64,000 nt of DNA. Source: Vibrio sp. 10N.286.49.B1 (GTDB lineage Bacteria; Pseudomonadota; Gammaproteobacteria; Enterobacterales; Vibrionaceae). The position numbers and the translations under genes were made by a program. The stretch spans positions 348,840 through 412,839 of the forward strand of contig NZ_MCUW01000012.1 in NCBI RefSeq assembly GCF_002873335.1, written 5' to 3'. Below are positions 27,049-36,681 of the stretch, piece by piece. Each line of letters starts with the position of its first letter. Within the stretch, counting starts at the first letter, position 1. Below the pieces are notes generated by a model. It did not search any database, was not told where the DNA came from, and saw nothing but the letters and a program-made list of their open reading frames with translations.

Positions 27049-28146
27049 ATGCGATTAAAACTTGGTGTCTTGGGTATTATTGCAAGCGTCTGTTTAGTGA
27101 CAGGTGCTACCGCCGTTCATTTCGACTCTCTGAGCTCTCCTAAATCATTCAATACCTACGCCGACATCATTAAACGTACCTATGAATCACAGCTTTATAC
27201 GCTTTCAGTATACAAACAAGGCCATTACGGTCTACGAATGTATCGTCAAACTCAAGACCCTAAATACGCTACTGTCGTCCAAAACGATATGACTAATGTC
27301 GTCAGTCGCCTCAATGTTTTATCTGCTGAAATCAACACTAACAAAGCGATTAGGGCCTATTCAACCGAACGTTTAAATGATTATAAAAAATCCAAAGACG
27401 AGCGTAGTCAGCGACGCTATAGCGCGACGAAGTCCGATCCTGACTATTTCTATATGGGGTTGGATTTACTACGTTATATGGCGAGATTAAACGAATATGG
27501 TTTACAGCATCAAGATGACAAAAAGCTGCGAGCACTGCTACGTCGTTATGATTTTAAATCAGCGTTAACCGATCCAACAATGATCAAAGCGTGGGCAGCT
27601 CAACTCGCCAATCAAGCCTATTGGCTGAAACAAATTGGCGAGAAAGATTTCACCAAAGAGTTCATACAAGCCTTTCAAGAGACCTACCCGAAAGGGGAAG
27701 ACTATCGACTCAATGAACAGCAATTCAACAACAAACTTTATGGCATGACCCACATTATCCTAGCCGACTCGCAATACTATCAGCGTACCGTTAGCGAGTC
27801 TGAGCATCAATGGATATTCGACTATTTTAGAAAGAACATCGACGACATCATCGCTCACACTAAGGAAGATGTGATTGCGGAAGTCGGGTTATCTTTTTTG
27901 TTGGCCGGATTAGACGATGATCCCGTGGTACAAAAAACCAGACTGGCGATCAGTAAGGCGGTCAACAAAGAAAAAGGGATGATCCCATCGGCCTCTGGCG
28001 ACTTTGACTTTGCGTACGGTGAACATAGAAATGTACTGGCGATTATGTTGCTGAGCTGGCAACCGCCTCAACTAGGCCCCAATGTGGAAGTAACGCCTAA
28101 AATATTTTCGAACCTACCCTATGGCGTTGAGCATAAACCGAACTGA
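27049..28146 (+). CDS. Secreted hypothetical protein (possibly DUF3541)
   Basis: Protein of 365 residues with an N-terminal signal peptide or anchor (about residues 1-22, ending near ATAVHF) and a long helical periplasmic part with many Tyr, Arg and Gln. I believe it resembles the DUF3541 group found in marine gammaproteobacteria, but I am not certain and no function is known to me. There are no catalytic motifs that I can recognise. The upstream region (26761-27048) is AT-rich and probably holds its promoter. It stands alone between the small peptide and the agl locus. Confidence 0.7.
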   Translation: MRLKLGVLGIIASVCLVTGATAVHFDSLSSPKSFNTYADIIKRTYESQLYTLSVYKQGHYGLRMYRQTQDPKYATVVQNDMTNVVSRLNVLSAEINTNKAIRAYSTERLNDYKKSKDERSQRRYSATKSDPDYFYMGLDLLRYMARLNEYGLQHQDDKKLRALLRRYDFKSALTDPTMIKAWAAQLANQAYWLKQIGEKDFTKEFIQAFQETYPKGEDYRLNEQQFNNKLYGMTHIILADSQYYQRTVSESEHQWIFDYFRKNIDDIIAHTKEDVIAEVGLSFLLAGLDDDPVVQKTRLAISKAVNKEKGMIPSASGDFDFAYGEHRNVLAIMLLSWQPPQLGPNVEVTPKIFSNLPYGVEHKPN

Positions 28147-28149
28147 TCA

Positions 28150-28179
28150 AATCGCTCCCAGCAAAAACTGAGAGCGATT
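28150..28179 (+). terminator. Hairpin after the secreted hypothetical gene
   Basis: AATCGCTC (28150-28157) and GAGCGATT (28172-28179) pair perfectly with an inner CAG/CTG; no T-run follows, so termination is uncertain. Confidence 0.45.
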
Positions 28180-28254
28180 GGCTAAATATTGAAGAAGTTG
28201 GTCATCGGTGATTCCACTCGGCCCTGATAACAATCAATGGTTGTTGAGCATTCC

Positions 28255-29349
28255 CTAGTCGAGGTACTTGAGAGATATACCTTCATCAGTAAACAAATGA
28301 ACTTTTTCCGGGTTAGCCGTTAAATGAATACGCTCTCCTTTGTGGAAGTCCAAAATGCCTGGAAGCTTGGCGACAACGGTTTCTTCATGATTCGCCACTT
28401 TTATATGAAGAAGTGTCACTTCACCAAGTGACTCAACAAATAACACCTCACCCGATATTAGTGCCTCATGTTCGTCGGCAACAAGAAAGTCCTCAGGTCG
28501 AATACCCATGCTTATCGCTGCATCGTTTAGCGCTTCTGATGATGCGATCGGTAGCTCAATGTCTACACCACTATCCGCTCGTACTCGTGACCGTTCACCT
28601 GTTTTAAGCATTGATGCAGGACTGATGTTCATCGAAGGCGAGCCAATAAACTGCGCGACAAAAATATTTGAAGGATTAGTATACAGCTCCAACGGTGTAC
28701 CCACTTGTTCTATTTTCCCTGCAGACAAGACCACAATACGATCGGCCAGCGTCATGGCTTCGACCTGATCATGCGTCACGTAGATCATAGTTGTTTCGGT
28801 CATTGCCTCTTTTAGATTGGCAATTTCTATTCGAGTTTGTACTCGCAATGCTGCATCTAAGTTAGACAGCGGCTCGTCGAATAAAAACACCTTCGGTTGA
28901 CGCACAATCGCCCGTCCAATCGCCACTCGTTGACGTTGGCCTCCTGATAACGCCTTGGGTAAACGCCCTAAATAGGGTTCAAGCTGGAGCATACGAGCGG
29001 CTTCCATGACGCGCTCATCAATTGCTTCTTTTGACTCTTTGGCAATGCGCATGGCAAAAGCCATGTTGTCATACACCGTCATATGTGGATACAGCGCGTA
29101 CGTTTGAAATACCATCGCAATACCGCGCATAGCCGCAGGGAGTTCATTCACTCGTGCGTCTTCAATGCATAGCTCACCAGCGGTGATCTCTTCAAGGCCC
29201 GCGATCATACGAAGCAATGTTGATTTACCACAACCCGATGGGCCAACAAACACAATGAATTCACCTTGATCGATCTCAAGATCAATCCCATGAAGTACCT
29301 GTGTTTCACCGTATGATTTTTGTATGTTTTTTAAAGATAATCCAGTCAT
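28255..29349 (-). CDS. aglK: Alpha-glucoside ABC transporter ATPase (AglK/MalK type)
   Basis: ATPase of the CUT1 sugar-importer class, 364 residues. Walker A GPSGCGKST near 36, signature LSGGQRQRVAIGRAIVR near 133, Walker B FLFDEPLSNLDA near 155, switch His in YVTHDQVEAMTLADRI near 190, then a MOP-like regulatory domain in the last 130 residues, as in MalK/UgpC. It is the last gene of the aglEFGK set on the minus strand, 32 bases after aglG. It should energise uptake of trehalose, maltose or sucrose; the exact sugar is inferred from homology to the Sinorhizobium agl system. Confidence 0.88.
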   Translation of the reverse strand: MTGLSLKNIQKSYGETQVLHGIDLEIDQGEFIVFVGPSGCGKSTLLRMIAGLEEITAGELCIEDARVNELPAAMRGIAMVFQTYALYPHMTVYDNMAFAMRIAKESKEAIDERVMEAARMLQLEPYLGRLPKALSGGQRQRVAIGRAIVRQPKVFLFDEPLSNLDAALRVQTRIEIANLKEAMTETTMIYVTHDQVEAMTLADRIVVLSAGKIEQVGTPLELYTNPSNIFVAQFIGSPSMNISPASMLKTGERSRVRADSGVDIELPIASSEALNDAAISMGIRPEDFLVADEHEALISGEVLFVESLGEVTLLHIKVANHEETVVAKLPGILDFHKGERIHLTANPEKVHLFTDEGISLKYLD

Positions 29350-29381
29350 CTAATTATTCTCATCGTTGAATCAAGTACTGC

Positions 29382-30578
29382 TTATTTAACAGAACCAGAA
29401 AGAAGTCCGCGTACCAAATAACGCTGCAAAGTAAAGAACACGCCTAAAGGAACCGCAATAGAAACAAAAGCCGACGCGGTCAAAATTTCCCAATTACCCC
29501 CACGAGAACCCAATAGTTCACGTAACCGTGCGGTTAACACCATATGCTCTTCGCCTGTTCCTAGAAAGACCGTGGCAACCAACAGGTCGTTCCAAACCCA
29601 CAAGAATTGGAAAATAGCAAACGAAGCCAAGGCTGGAAATGAGAGCGGCAAGACAATACGCATGAATATTTCGAAGTCTGTCGCCCCATCAACCCGAGCC
29701 GACTCAATAATTTCCCTCGGTAAACTAGAGATGTAATTGCGCAATAGATAAATCGCTAATGGCAGCCCAAAGCCCGTATGTGCAAGCCATATCCCTAGAT
29801 AGGTTTTGGCCCCGACACCAAAGAACGCCCCAACATCGTTATACAGACGTAAAAGCGGTATCAATGACATTTGCAGTGGCACTACTAGCAAGCCCACAAC
29901 CACCGCAATGAGTAGATTTCGTCCCGGCATCTTCATCCATGACAATGCATAGGCTGCATACGCCGCAATCAATATAGGGATAATGGTTGCGGGAATCGTC
30001 ACTGTCAGAGAATTAATAAACGAACGACCAATGCCTTCCGCAGTGAGTACCTCTCGATAGTTATCCAACCCAAACTTAGGCGGCACTACCGCTGTGTAAA
30101 ACACTCGCTTACCACGTTTACCTTTAAACGGCTCTAAAGCCGTCATTTTGTAATGACCATCTTTTGTCACGGTTAGCGTACCGCCATTTTTCATCTCGGC
30201 AACGTCACCCGGCGTATAAGCCGTTGGCGCACGTGAAGAAAAGCCAAATGCTTGAATAACGGTTTCTTTACCTTCGACCAATATTTGTCCCGTTAAGACA
30301 TACGCCTCCCCTTCTTGGATTTGTGTATCGGGCGCGCCCGTTCTGTCGACAAGGTTTTGTTCTGAGTTGGTTAATGACGTCCACCAGCCTGTCAGTGCAA
30401 GCTGATCTTTATCTCGAAATGATGAGATGAAGAGCCCCGCCGTTGGGAGCGTCCATAAGATCACGATCAAAAGGACCGACAAATGCACCAATATCGTTAA
30501 TGGCGAACGGCGAAGTTTACTCAAGCTAAATTTAGCTTTGCTGCTATCAGAAGGCGAAGCGACCACTTTCTCACTCAT
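29382..30578 (-). CDS. aglG: Alpha-glucoside ABC transporter permease AglG
   Basis: Inner-membrane permease of 398 residues. It has one N-terminal helix (about 30-52), a long periplasmic insertion of about 125 residues that is a hallmark of AglG proteins, then five helices containing the EAA-like loop YISSLPREIIESARVDGATDFEIFMRIVLPL. GGAGG about 8 bases before the ATG supports the start. The stop of aglF and this start are adjacent (TAG-ATG), so the two are translationally coupled. Confidence 0.88.
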   Translation of the reverse strand: MSEKVVASPSDSSKAKFSLSKLRRSPLTILVHLSVLLIVILWTLPTAGLFISSFRDKDQLALTGWWTSLTNSEQNLVDRTGAPDTQIQEGEAYVLTGQILVEGKETVIQAFGFSSRAPTAYTPGDVAEMKNGGTLTVTKDGHYKMTALEPFKGKRGKRVFYTAVVPPKFGLDNYREVLTAEGIGRSFINSLTVTIPATIIPILIAAYAAYALSWMKMPGRNLLIAVVVGLLVVPLQMSLIPLLRLYNDVGAFFGVGAKTYLGIWLAHTGFGLPLAIYLLRNYISSLPREIIESARVDGATDFEIFMRIVLPLSFPALASFAIFQFLWVWNDLLVATVFLGTGEEHMVLTARLRELLGSRGGNWEILTASAFVSIAVPLGVFFTLQRYLVRGLLSGSVK

Positions 30579-31589
30579 CTATCTTCCCTCCATTTGTGAA
30601 TGCGCTTGGCGCATATTCCACACCATCACTGGTATGACCGCGACCATGATAATGACGGCAATAGCCGCGCCACGCCCAAAATCACCACCGCCTCGGAACA
30701 TCCAATCAAACATCATATTGGCAAGAACCTGTGTACTCCATTGACCATTCGTCATGGCAAGAACAATATCGAATACCTTTAGCACCAGAATCGTGATAGT
30801 CGTCCAAACGACCGCAATCGTGCCCCAAATTTGTGGTATCAATATTTTGAAGAATATCTGTACACCACTTGCGCCGTCTAGCACCGCGGCTTCTACCGTT
30901 TCTTCAGGGATTCCTCTCAACGCAGCCGACAATATCACCATCGCAAAACCCGTCTGTATCCAAACGAGGATGATCATGAGAAAAAAATTATTCCAAAAAG
31001 GCATAGTGACCCAGGCTTCCGCTGTTCCACCAAAAAACTCCACAACGGCGTTCAAAATACCGATTTGGTCAGAGCCCGGCGCACGGTAATCATAAACAAA
31101 CTTCCAGATAATGGACGCACCAATGAATGAGATGGCCATTGGCATAAAGACTAAGCTTTTAGCGATGTTGCCCCAGCTTACTTTATCTGTCAGAGCCGCT
31201 ATCACTAACCCAAAAAATGTTGAGGCGGCCGGCACAACCAATAACCACAATACATTGTTGAACAAAGACTCTCTAAATTCGCCATCGTTAAACAACCAAA
31301 TATAGTTGCTCATTCCAACAAATTTATCGCCATTACGGTCATGCAACGACAAAAAGACCGATTCAAACACCGGGTAAACCAGGTATAAGCCAAGAAAGGC
31401 CAATGCAGGCCCCAAAAATAACCACGGACGTACCGATGCAGCACGACGTAAGTTCTGAGCCATTTTCTGGTTGGAGACATGCCTAGTGGGAAAGATAATA
31501 CCCAATAGCCAGTTACTGCCGACAAAATAGAGAACGCAGATCGCGACGCCAAGTGCCATGATAAATAAAGAGGAATAAAGTTGTTCCAT
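30579..31589 (-). CDS. aglF: Alpha-glucoside ABC transporter permease AglF
   Basis: Permease of 336 residues pairing with AglG. I set the start at the ATG at 31589 (MEQLYSSLFIM...), since GAGGC lies 5 bases upstream and the region above it is non-homologous and overlaps the intercistronic hairpin. Several helices are visible (about 8-28, 66-88, 130-150, 165-185, 215-240, 295-320), and the EAA loop reads GIPEETVEAAVLDGASGVQIFFKILIPQI. It follows aglE by 122 bases containing a hairpin. Confidence 0.88.
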   Translation of the reverse strand: MEQLYSSLFIMALGVAICVLYFVGSNWLLGIIFPTRHVSNQKMAQNLRRAASVRPWLFLGPALAFLGLYLVYPVFESVFLSLHDRNGDKFVGMSNYIWLFNDGEFRESLFNNVLWLLVVPAASTFFGLVIAALTDKVSWGNIAKSLVFMPMAISFIGASIIWKFVYDYRAPGSDQIGILNAVVEFFGGTAEAWVTMPFWNNFFLMIILVWIQTGFAMVILSAALRGIPEETVEAAVLDGASGVQIFFKILIPQIWGTIAVVWTTITILVLKVFDIVLAMTNGQWSTQVLANMMFDWMFRGGGDFGRGAAIAVIIMVAVIPVMVWNMRQAHSQMEGR

Positions 31590-31640
31590 TACTGCCTCGC
31601 TTGCGAAAAGAGCGCCACGACAAAAAATCACAATACAAAA

Positions 31641-31673
31641 CTGGCGAACGGTTCACGGTGAAACGTTCGCCAG
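31641..31673 (-). terminator. Intercistronic hairpin between aglE and aglF
   Basis: CTGGCGAACG (31641-31650) and CGTTCGCCAG (31664-31673) are perfect 10-base arms, extended inward by TTCAC/GTGAA. Minus-strand continuation is TTTTGTATTG. Probably an attenuator or stabiliser that gives more binding protein than permease. Confidence 0.65.
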
Positions 31674-31711
31674 TGGTTATGTACTTACTTCAACGGTATG
31701 AATCGATGCAT

Positions 31712-33064
31712 CTATTTAAGCGCATCCCACGTTTTTTGGATGTCATCAGCGACTTCTTGTGCTGGCTTACCACCACTGTAGTCCACCATACCCGTCCAAA
31801 ATGCACCCGCGCCTACTTTTCCTGGCATCAGATCTGAACCATCAAAGCGGAATGTCGTCGCATCAAGCAAGATTTGCCCTTGTTTCTTCAACGTGTCATT
31901 GCCATACGTTTCTACGTTTGCACCTTTATGCGGCGTTAAGAAACCAGACTGAGCCATCCATACCTCATGAGCCAGTGGGGATTGCAAGTATTCCATGAAA
32001 GCGCGAGAGGCTTTGGAGTCTTTTGTAATACTCCATAGCGTGCCAGCGCCCAGTACAGGTTTACCCAGGTCCTTAGACTCATACGAAGGGAAATAGAAGA
32101 AGTCCGCATCTTCACCCAACTCTGTACCTTCAGGGAAGAAACTTGGAATGAACGACGCTTGACGATGCATGTAACACTTCGCCGGAGACGTAAACAAACC
32201 TTTTGGTGAATCTCGGAAATCTGTCGCCGCTACCGCACGTGCGCCACCGTCAACAAATGCATCATTGAGAGTAAACCAGCCATATTCTTCAATGGCTTCC
32301 ACGACTTTTTTATCATTAAATTTGAGCTCGTTCGTGGTCCACTTGTCGTAATCTGTTGGGGATTGAGTACGAAGCATCATGTCTTCTACCCAGTCCGTTG
32401 CAGGCCAGCCAGTCGCACCGCCAGATCCTACGCCAACACACCAAGGTGTTTCGCCGTCTTTAACAATTTGCTCAGTTAATGCTTTTAACTCTTCCATCGA
32501 TTCAGGGACTTCATAGCCCGCATCTTCAAAGTTTTCTGGTACATACCAAACTAAGGACTTCAAATCCACTTTGTAAAAGAAACCAAACAATTGATCGTTG
32601 CCTTTCTCATCGGCAAACGTTCCTAGGTCAACCCAAGAGGAACCCGCTGCGTAGTTCTCTTTGACCCAATCGCCGGTTTTAGGATCAAGTGGCGAAAGGA
32701 ACCCTTTTGAAGCAAGATCCGCCGCTAACCCTGGTTGTGGAAAAATAACAATATTAGGGGCACTACCTGCTTGGACATCGATCGCAATTTGTTGCTCAAA
32801 TGAATCCGATCCCGAGTACTTCACTTCAGCGCCTGTCGCTTCTTCGAAGTAGGCAATCACGCTTTCAACCAGTTCTTTATCTTCGGTTAACCACGGACCG
32901 AAAATAGTCACCGTTTCGCCCTTAAGATCCATGGCCTTAAGTTCTTCATAGTTTTGCCACGAGAAGCGGTCATCATCACCTGGGGTAAATTTGAGGTCAG
33001 CAGCAAATGCAGAGGAAGCAGAGATCGCCACAGCGATAGCTCCAGCAAGTAGAGAGGTTTTCAT
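31712..33064 (-). CDS. aglE: Alpha-glucoside periplasmic binding protein AglE
   Basis: Sugar-binding protein of 450 residues with a signal peptide (residues 1-21, ending SSAFA). It has the type-1 binding-protein architecture (DLKGETVTIFGPWLTEDKELVESVIAYFEEATGAEVKYSGSDSFEQQI as the first lobe's start). It is the first gene of the importer operon. GGAG lies 8 bases before the ATG. Upstream it faces the LacI-type regulator gene across 368 bases that hold CpG-centred palindromes. Confidence 0.88.
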   Translation of the reverse strand: MKTSLLAGAIAVAISASSAFAADLKFTPGDDDRFSWQNYEELKAMDLKGETVTIFGPWLTEDKELVESVIAYFEEATGAEVKYSGSDSFEQQIAIDVQAGSAPNIVIFPQPGLAADLASKGFLSPLDPKTGDWVKENYAAGSSWVDLGTFADEKGNDQLFGFFYKVDLKSLVWYVPENFEDAGYEVPESMEELKALTEQIVKDGETPWCVGVGSGGATGWPATDWVEDMMLRTQSPTDYDKWTTNELKFNDKKVVEAIEEYGWFTLNDAFVDGGARAVAATDFRDSPKGLFTSPAKCYMHRQASFIPSFFPEGTELGEDADFFYFPSYESKDLGKPVLGAGTLWSITKDSKASRAFMEYLQSPLAHEVWMAQSGFLTPHKGANVETYGNDTLKKQGQILLDATTFRFDGSDLMPGKVGAGAFWTGMVDYSGGKPAQEVADDIQKTWDALK

Positions 33065-33166
33065 CAGTAAGACTCCATGTATTAGATACTTTGATTATTT
33101 AGTCGATTCTTTGACTATTTTTATAATGTGTCACTTACGTCTTAGACCTGACCGTTGATTAGCACT

Positions 33167-33180
33167 CTTAATCGGTTAAG
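33167..33180. promoter_or_regulatory. LacI-family operator, agl side
   Basis: CTTAATCGGTTAAG is a 14-base palindrome, mismatched only at the pair flanking a central CG, the layout typical of LacI/GalR operators. It lies about 103 bases upstream of aglE. Confidence 0.6.
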
Positions 33181-33237
33181 CCCTTATTTAATACCTTAAA
33201 ACCTTATTAATACTTCAACCAGTTCTTATCCCCACCT

Positions 33238-33253
33238 TGTGCCTGAGATCATG
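33238..33253. promoter_or_regulatory. CRP-like site in the agl control region
   Basis: TGTGC-CTGAGA-TCATG matches 4 of 5 and 3 of 5 positions of the TGTGA-N6-TCACA consensus; sugar operons of this sort are usually under CRP control, but the match is only fair. Confidence 0.35.
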
Positions 33254-33334
33254 TTTTATAAGACTTCACATCCCATAAAGTGATGACGATCAAAGTACTG
33301 ATTATCGCCATGAAATTTCGTGTGCTTTTTATTT

Positions 33335-33348
33335 CTTAAACGTTTTAG
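33335..33348. promoter_or_regulatory. LacI-family operator, aglR side
   Basis: CTTAAACGTTTTAG pairs at six of seven positions around a central CG and shares the CTTAA-CG core with the operator at 33167, 168 bases away. Placement 85 bases before the regulator start suggests autoregulation. Confidence 0.55.
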
Positions 33349-33432
33349 ACTCTAAAGCAAAGTTTGGGTAATCTAGACATTGATACAACGACTCTTCCCA
33401 ACATTTCAATACGCTCAGTAAACGTGGTGAAT

Positions 33433-34464
33433 ATGGAACGTAAAAAGCCAACTTTAAAAACAGTAGCGGCCAAGCTAGGCGTATCTACTGCGACTGTATC
33501 GAATGCTTTTAACCGCCCTAGCCAACTCTCCACAGCGCTGCGAGCCAGTATACTTGAAGCATGCGACCAGCTTGGTTATACGGGGCCGAGCATAACCGCT
33601 CGCAGTTTACGGACCGGTAAAACAGGCATCATTGGTGTATTGTTGGCTGACAAATTGGCTTATAACTTTACTGACCCGGTCGCGACCACCTTCTTATCCG
33701 GTGTTTCAACAATGCTAGATGAAGCACACGTCAACATGCTGCTGCTCCCATCTGATGGCGCGAACTACCAAAATACTCAAGTAGAAACTATTCCCGACAG
33801 TTTTATCGTTTATGGAAAGCCGGTTGATATCAAAGTTATCAATGTCCTCTTGAAACAACACAAACCCATCATCACCGTCGATTTTTCGTTACCTGATATT
33901 GCCTCCGTCCATGTTGATAACCAACAAGCAAGCTATGACATCGCCAATCACGCGATTCATACTGCGGATGACAACGTACTGATATTAGGATTGCGGCTAG
34001 AGCCCTCTACCTCGTTAGGGCTTGCTAATCTCGATAATCTCTTTACTCGCGATGTGTCCATTTCTCGGTGTCGGTTTGAAGGTTATCAGCAAGCACTCGC
34101 GGACAACGGCATAACCTTGTCACCCGACAATGTGTGGCAAATTCATGATCTAGACGATGCCACCTTAAAAACCATGCTCCGAGGTGCCCTAACGGCCCCA
34201 AAAAAAGTCGATGTCTTGCTCTGCATGAGCGATAAAATCGCCTTAGCCGCAATAGAAGTGGCCCACGAAATTGGTCTGACCTTACCTAATAATATTAGAA
34301 TCGTTGGTTTTGACGGCATTCCTAGTTCAGCTAAAGCCGGTTTGACGACGGTTCAGCAGCCGATGTTTGATAAGGGCCAAGTAGCGGCAAAAATCGCATT
34401 GGGGCTACAACCCTATGAATCAGTTCAGTTAGAAACCACCTTAATTATTCGAACCAGCAGTTAG
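33433..34464 (+). CDS. aglR: LacI-family regulator of the agl locus
   Basis: Repressor of about 343 residues with an N-terminal LacI helix-turn-helix (PTLKTVAAKLGVSTATVSNAFNRPSQLS near residues 6-33) and a periplasmic-binding-like effector domain. I choose the ATG at 33433 (MERKKPT...) because it puts the HTH at the very N-terminus as usual; the frame extends upstream without support. It is the first gene of a plus-strand operon with the alpha-glucosidase gene, 29 bases apart, and diverges from aglEFGK. It probably binds the sugar or its phosphate and lets go of the two operators. Confidence 0.87.
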   Translation: MERKKPTLKTVAAKLGVSTATVSNAFNRPSQLSTALRASILEACDQLGYTGPSITARSLRTGKTGIIGVLLADKLAYNFTDPVATTFLSGVSTMLDEAHVNMLLLPSDGANYQNTQVETIPDSFIVYGKPVDIKVINVLLKQHKPIITVDFSLPDIASVHVDNQQASYDIANHAIHTADDNVLILGLRLEPSTSLGLANLDNLFTRDVSISRCRFEGYQQALADNGITLSPDNVWQIHDLDDATLKTMLRGALTAPKKVDVLLCMSDKIALAAIEVAHEIGLTLPNNIRIVGFDGIPSSAKAGLTTVQQPMFDKGQVAAKIALGLQPYESVQLETTLIIRTSS

Positions 34465-34493
34465 GCTTATCTCACTTGTGAAGGAGTATGACC

Positions 34494-36191
34494 ATGAGTA
34501 TGGAACCGCGATGGTGGCACGATGCCGTTGTCTACCAAATCTATCCACGAAGCTTCAACGATTCCAACGGTGACGGCATCGGAGACATTCCCGGTATCGT
34601 AGAAAAACTCGACTATATCCAATCTCTTGGTACCAACGTGATCTGGCTTAGCCCTGTTTACCAATCCCCCATGGAAGATAACGGCTATGATATCTCTGGT
34701 TATCGAGATATCGCCCCTGAATTCGGCACCATGGCTGATATGGAAAAACTCTTATTTGAAGCGGACAAGCGACATATCAAAATCGTCATGGATTTAGTGG
34801 TAAATCACACCTCAGACCAACATCCATGGTTTCAAGAATCCAAAAGCAGCCTCGATAATCCCAAACGAGACTGGTACATCTGGAAGGATCCGAAAAGCGA
34901 CGGCACCGAGCCAAACAACTGGGAGTCATTTTTCGAACCCAAAGCTTGGACGTTGGACGAAGCAACGGGGCAATATTACTTGCACCTATTCAGTCATCAG
35001 CAGCCCGACTTAAACTGGGCAAACCCCGATGTACGTGATGCTGTGTACGATATGATGCACTTCTGGCTTAAAAAAGGCTTAGGTGGTTTTCGGATGGATG
35101 TCATTAACATGATAGGCAAGCCATCCGATTTCCCTGATGCTACTATTTTTGATGCGGGCGTCGCGGGGTGGGAGCATTGGTCAAACAACCTACTGGCTCA
35201 CCAATACTTACGTGAGATGTACGATCGTGTATTGCAACACTACGATGTATTAACCGTAGGTGAAACCCCTTTCACCTCCACGTTAGATGGCCGTTATTAT
35301 TCCCATCCCGATCGCAAAGAAATCAGTATGATCTTCCAGTTCGAGCATGTCAGCATCGATCGAGAAGAGCACAACGCGGTCAAAAAACCTTTCGATTTAG
35401 TTCAATACAAAGAAATCATGTCGCGTTGGCAAAATGATTTGTATCAGAAAGGCTGGAACAGTGTGTATTGGAGCAATCACGATCAACCTCGCGCCGTTTC
35501 CCGTTATGGCTCAGATTGCGCTCAATATCGAGTAATCAGCGCAAAGATGCTAGCAACCGTGCTTCACTGCATGAGCGGAACGCCTTATATCTATCAAGGT
35601 GAAGAGCTGGGGATGACCAATAAACACTTCAATTCCATTGACGAATTCAACGACCTGATGGCTAAATTTCACTATGAAAAAATGATGAAGAAAGGCGTAT
35701 CACCAGAAGATGGCCTTGCTTTTCTCAATGATTTTTCACGTGACCATGCTCGAGTCCCGATGCACTGGGACACCAGCCACAATGCGGGGTTCACCACTGG
35801 GCAACCATGGCTACCATTAAATACCAATTACGCCGATATTAACGCCGAACAAGCGGTGACGGATGAACACTCCATCTACCACCATTACCGTCAGTTGATT
35901 GAATTACGAAAAAATAGCCCTTATCGCGATGTGATTGTTTATGGTCGCTATCATCTGCTCGACCCAGATGACCATGAGGTTTACGCCTATATTCGTGAGC
36001 ACAACCAGCGTGCGATTCTTGTTATTAGTAACTTTACGGCGCAGCCTCAGGTTCGTCAGTATGATTACGACCTCGAACGCACAGTGTTAGATAACGACTT
36101 ATCTAACACTGCTGAGTTAATAACATTAAATTCGCTAACGTTGACGCCATATCAATCTGTGATTGTCGAAATCAAAGCCACCAACTCATAA
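34494..36191 (+). CDS. aglA: GH13 alpha-glucosidase (AglA type)
   Basis: Glycoside hydrolase of about 565 residues. Catalytic motifs: GGFRMDVIN with nucleophile Asp near residue 200, VGETPFT with acid/base Glu near 256, SNHDQPR with transition-state Asp near 329; DLVVNHTSDQHPWF is region I. Of the start codons at 34488, 34494 and 34500, the middle one has AAGGAG at the ideal 7-base distance. No signal peptide, so it cleaves imported disaccharides in the cytoplasm, matching the importer across the divergent promoter. Sucrose, trehalose and maltose hydrolases of this kind share these motifs; which is preferred cannot be decided. Confidence 0.9.
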   Translation: MSMEPRWWHDAVVYQIYPRSFNDSNGDGIGDIPGIVEKLDYIQSLGTNVIWLSPVYQSPMEDNGYDISGYRDIAPEFGTMADMEKLLFEADKRHIKIVMDLVVNHTSDQHPWFQESKSSLDNPKRDWYIWKDPKSDGTEPNNWESFFEPKAWTLDEATGQYYLHLFSHQQPDLNWANPDVRDAVYDMMHFWLKKGLGGFRMDVINMIGKPSDFPDATIFDAGVAGWEHWSNNLLAHQYLREMYDRVLQHYDVLTVGETPFTSTLDGRYYSHPDRKEISMIFQFEHVSIDREEHNAVKKPFDLVQYKEIMSRWQNDLYQKGWNSVYWSNHDQPRAVSRYGSDCAQYRVISAKMLATVLHCMSGTPYIYQGEELGMTNKHFNSIDEFNDLMAKFHYEKMMKKGVSPEDGLAFLNDFSRDHARVPMHWDTSHNAGFTTGQPWLPLNTNYADINAEQAVTDEHSIYHHYRQLIELRKNSPYRDVIVYGRYHLLDPDDHEVYAYIREHNQRAILVISNFTAQPQVRQYDYDLERTVLDNDLSNTAELITLNSLTLTPYQSVIVEIKATNS

Positions 36192-36292
36192 CCTGTAATT
36201 TGTATTAGCAAGTCCCCTGCAGTGTGATGTGTCACACTGCGGGGATTTACACATGGCTAGGTATACTAGTCACCCACCAAATTGGAGACGAC

Positions 36293-36601
36293 ATGACGAA
36301 TACAACAGAAAAAACTCACCTAACCATTGTTGCCAACATTATTGCTAAAGCCGACAGTATAGAGCTGGTCAAGGCTGAGCTTCTTAAACTGATCGACGCA
36401 ACTCGCGCAGAAGAAGGTTGCATCAACTACGACTTGCACCAAGACAACAATAACCCGGCTCATTTTGTTTTCTACGAAAATTGGCTAACAGAAGAATTAC
36501 TACAAACGCATTTGGCCAGTCAGCATATCACCCAGTACAAATCGGCAACCGAAGGCGCAACGGAGTCCTTTACAATAAATAGAATGACCAAACTGGCATG
36601 A
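36293..36601 (+). CDS. Antibiotic-biosynthesis-monooxygenase (ABM) domain protein
   Basis: About 102 residues, one ABM domain (YgiN-like): LTIVANIIAKADSIELVKAELLKLIDATRAEEGCINYDLHQDNNNPAHFVFYENWLTEELLQTHL gives the ferredoxin-like fold order. Relatives are quinol or small-substrate monooxygenases needing no cofactor. The start at 36293 has GGAG 5 bases before it; the longer frame from 36224 is not supported. It is about 100 bases after aglA and probably separate from it. Confidence 0.82.
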   Translation: MTNTTEKTHLTIVANIIAKADSIELVKAELLKLIDATRAEEGCINYDLHQDNNNPAHFVFYENWLTEELLQTHLASQHITQYKSATEGATESFTINRMTKLA

Positions 36602-36681
36602 ACGCATGCTGCTATGAAACCGATGTTAATATAAGATCGACCTTATAACGTTGCACATCGTTCATTATTCTAGACTCCAAT

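Larger units (their letters stand above)
33065..33432. other. Divergent agl control region
   Basis: 368 bases between aglE and aglR starts without a gene. They hold two LacI-type operators and one CRP-like site (listed separately). Confidence 0.7.
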
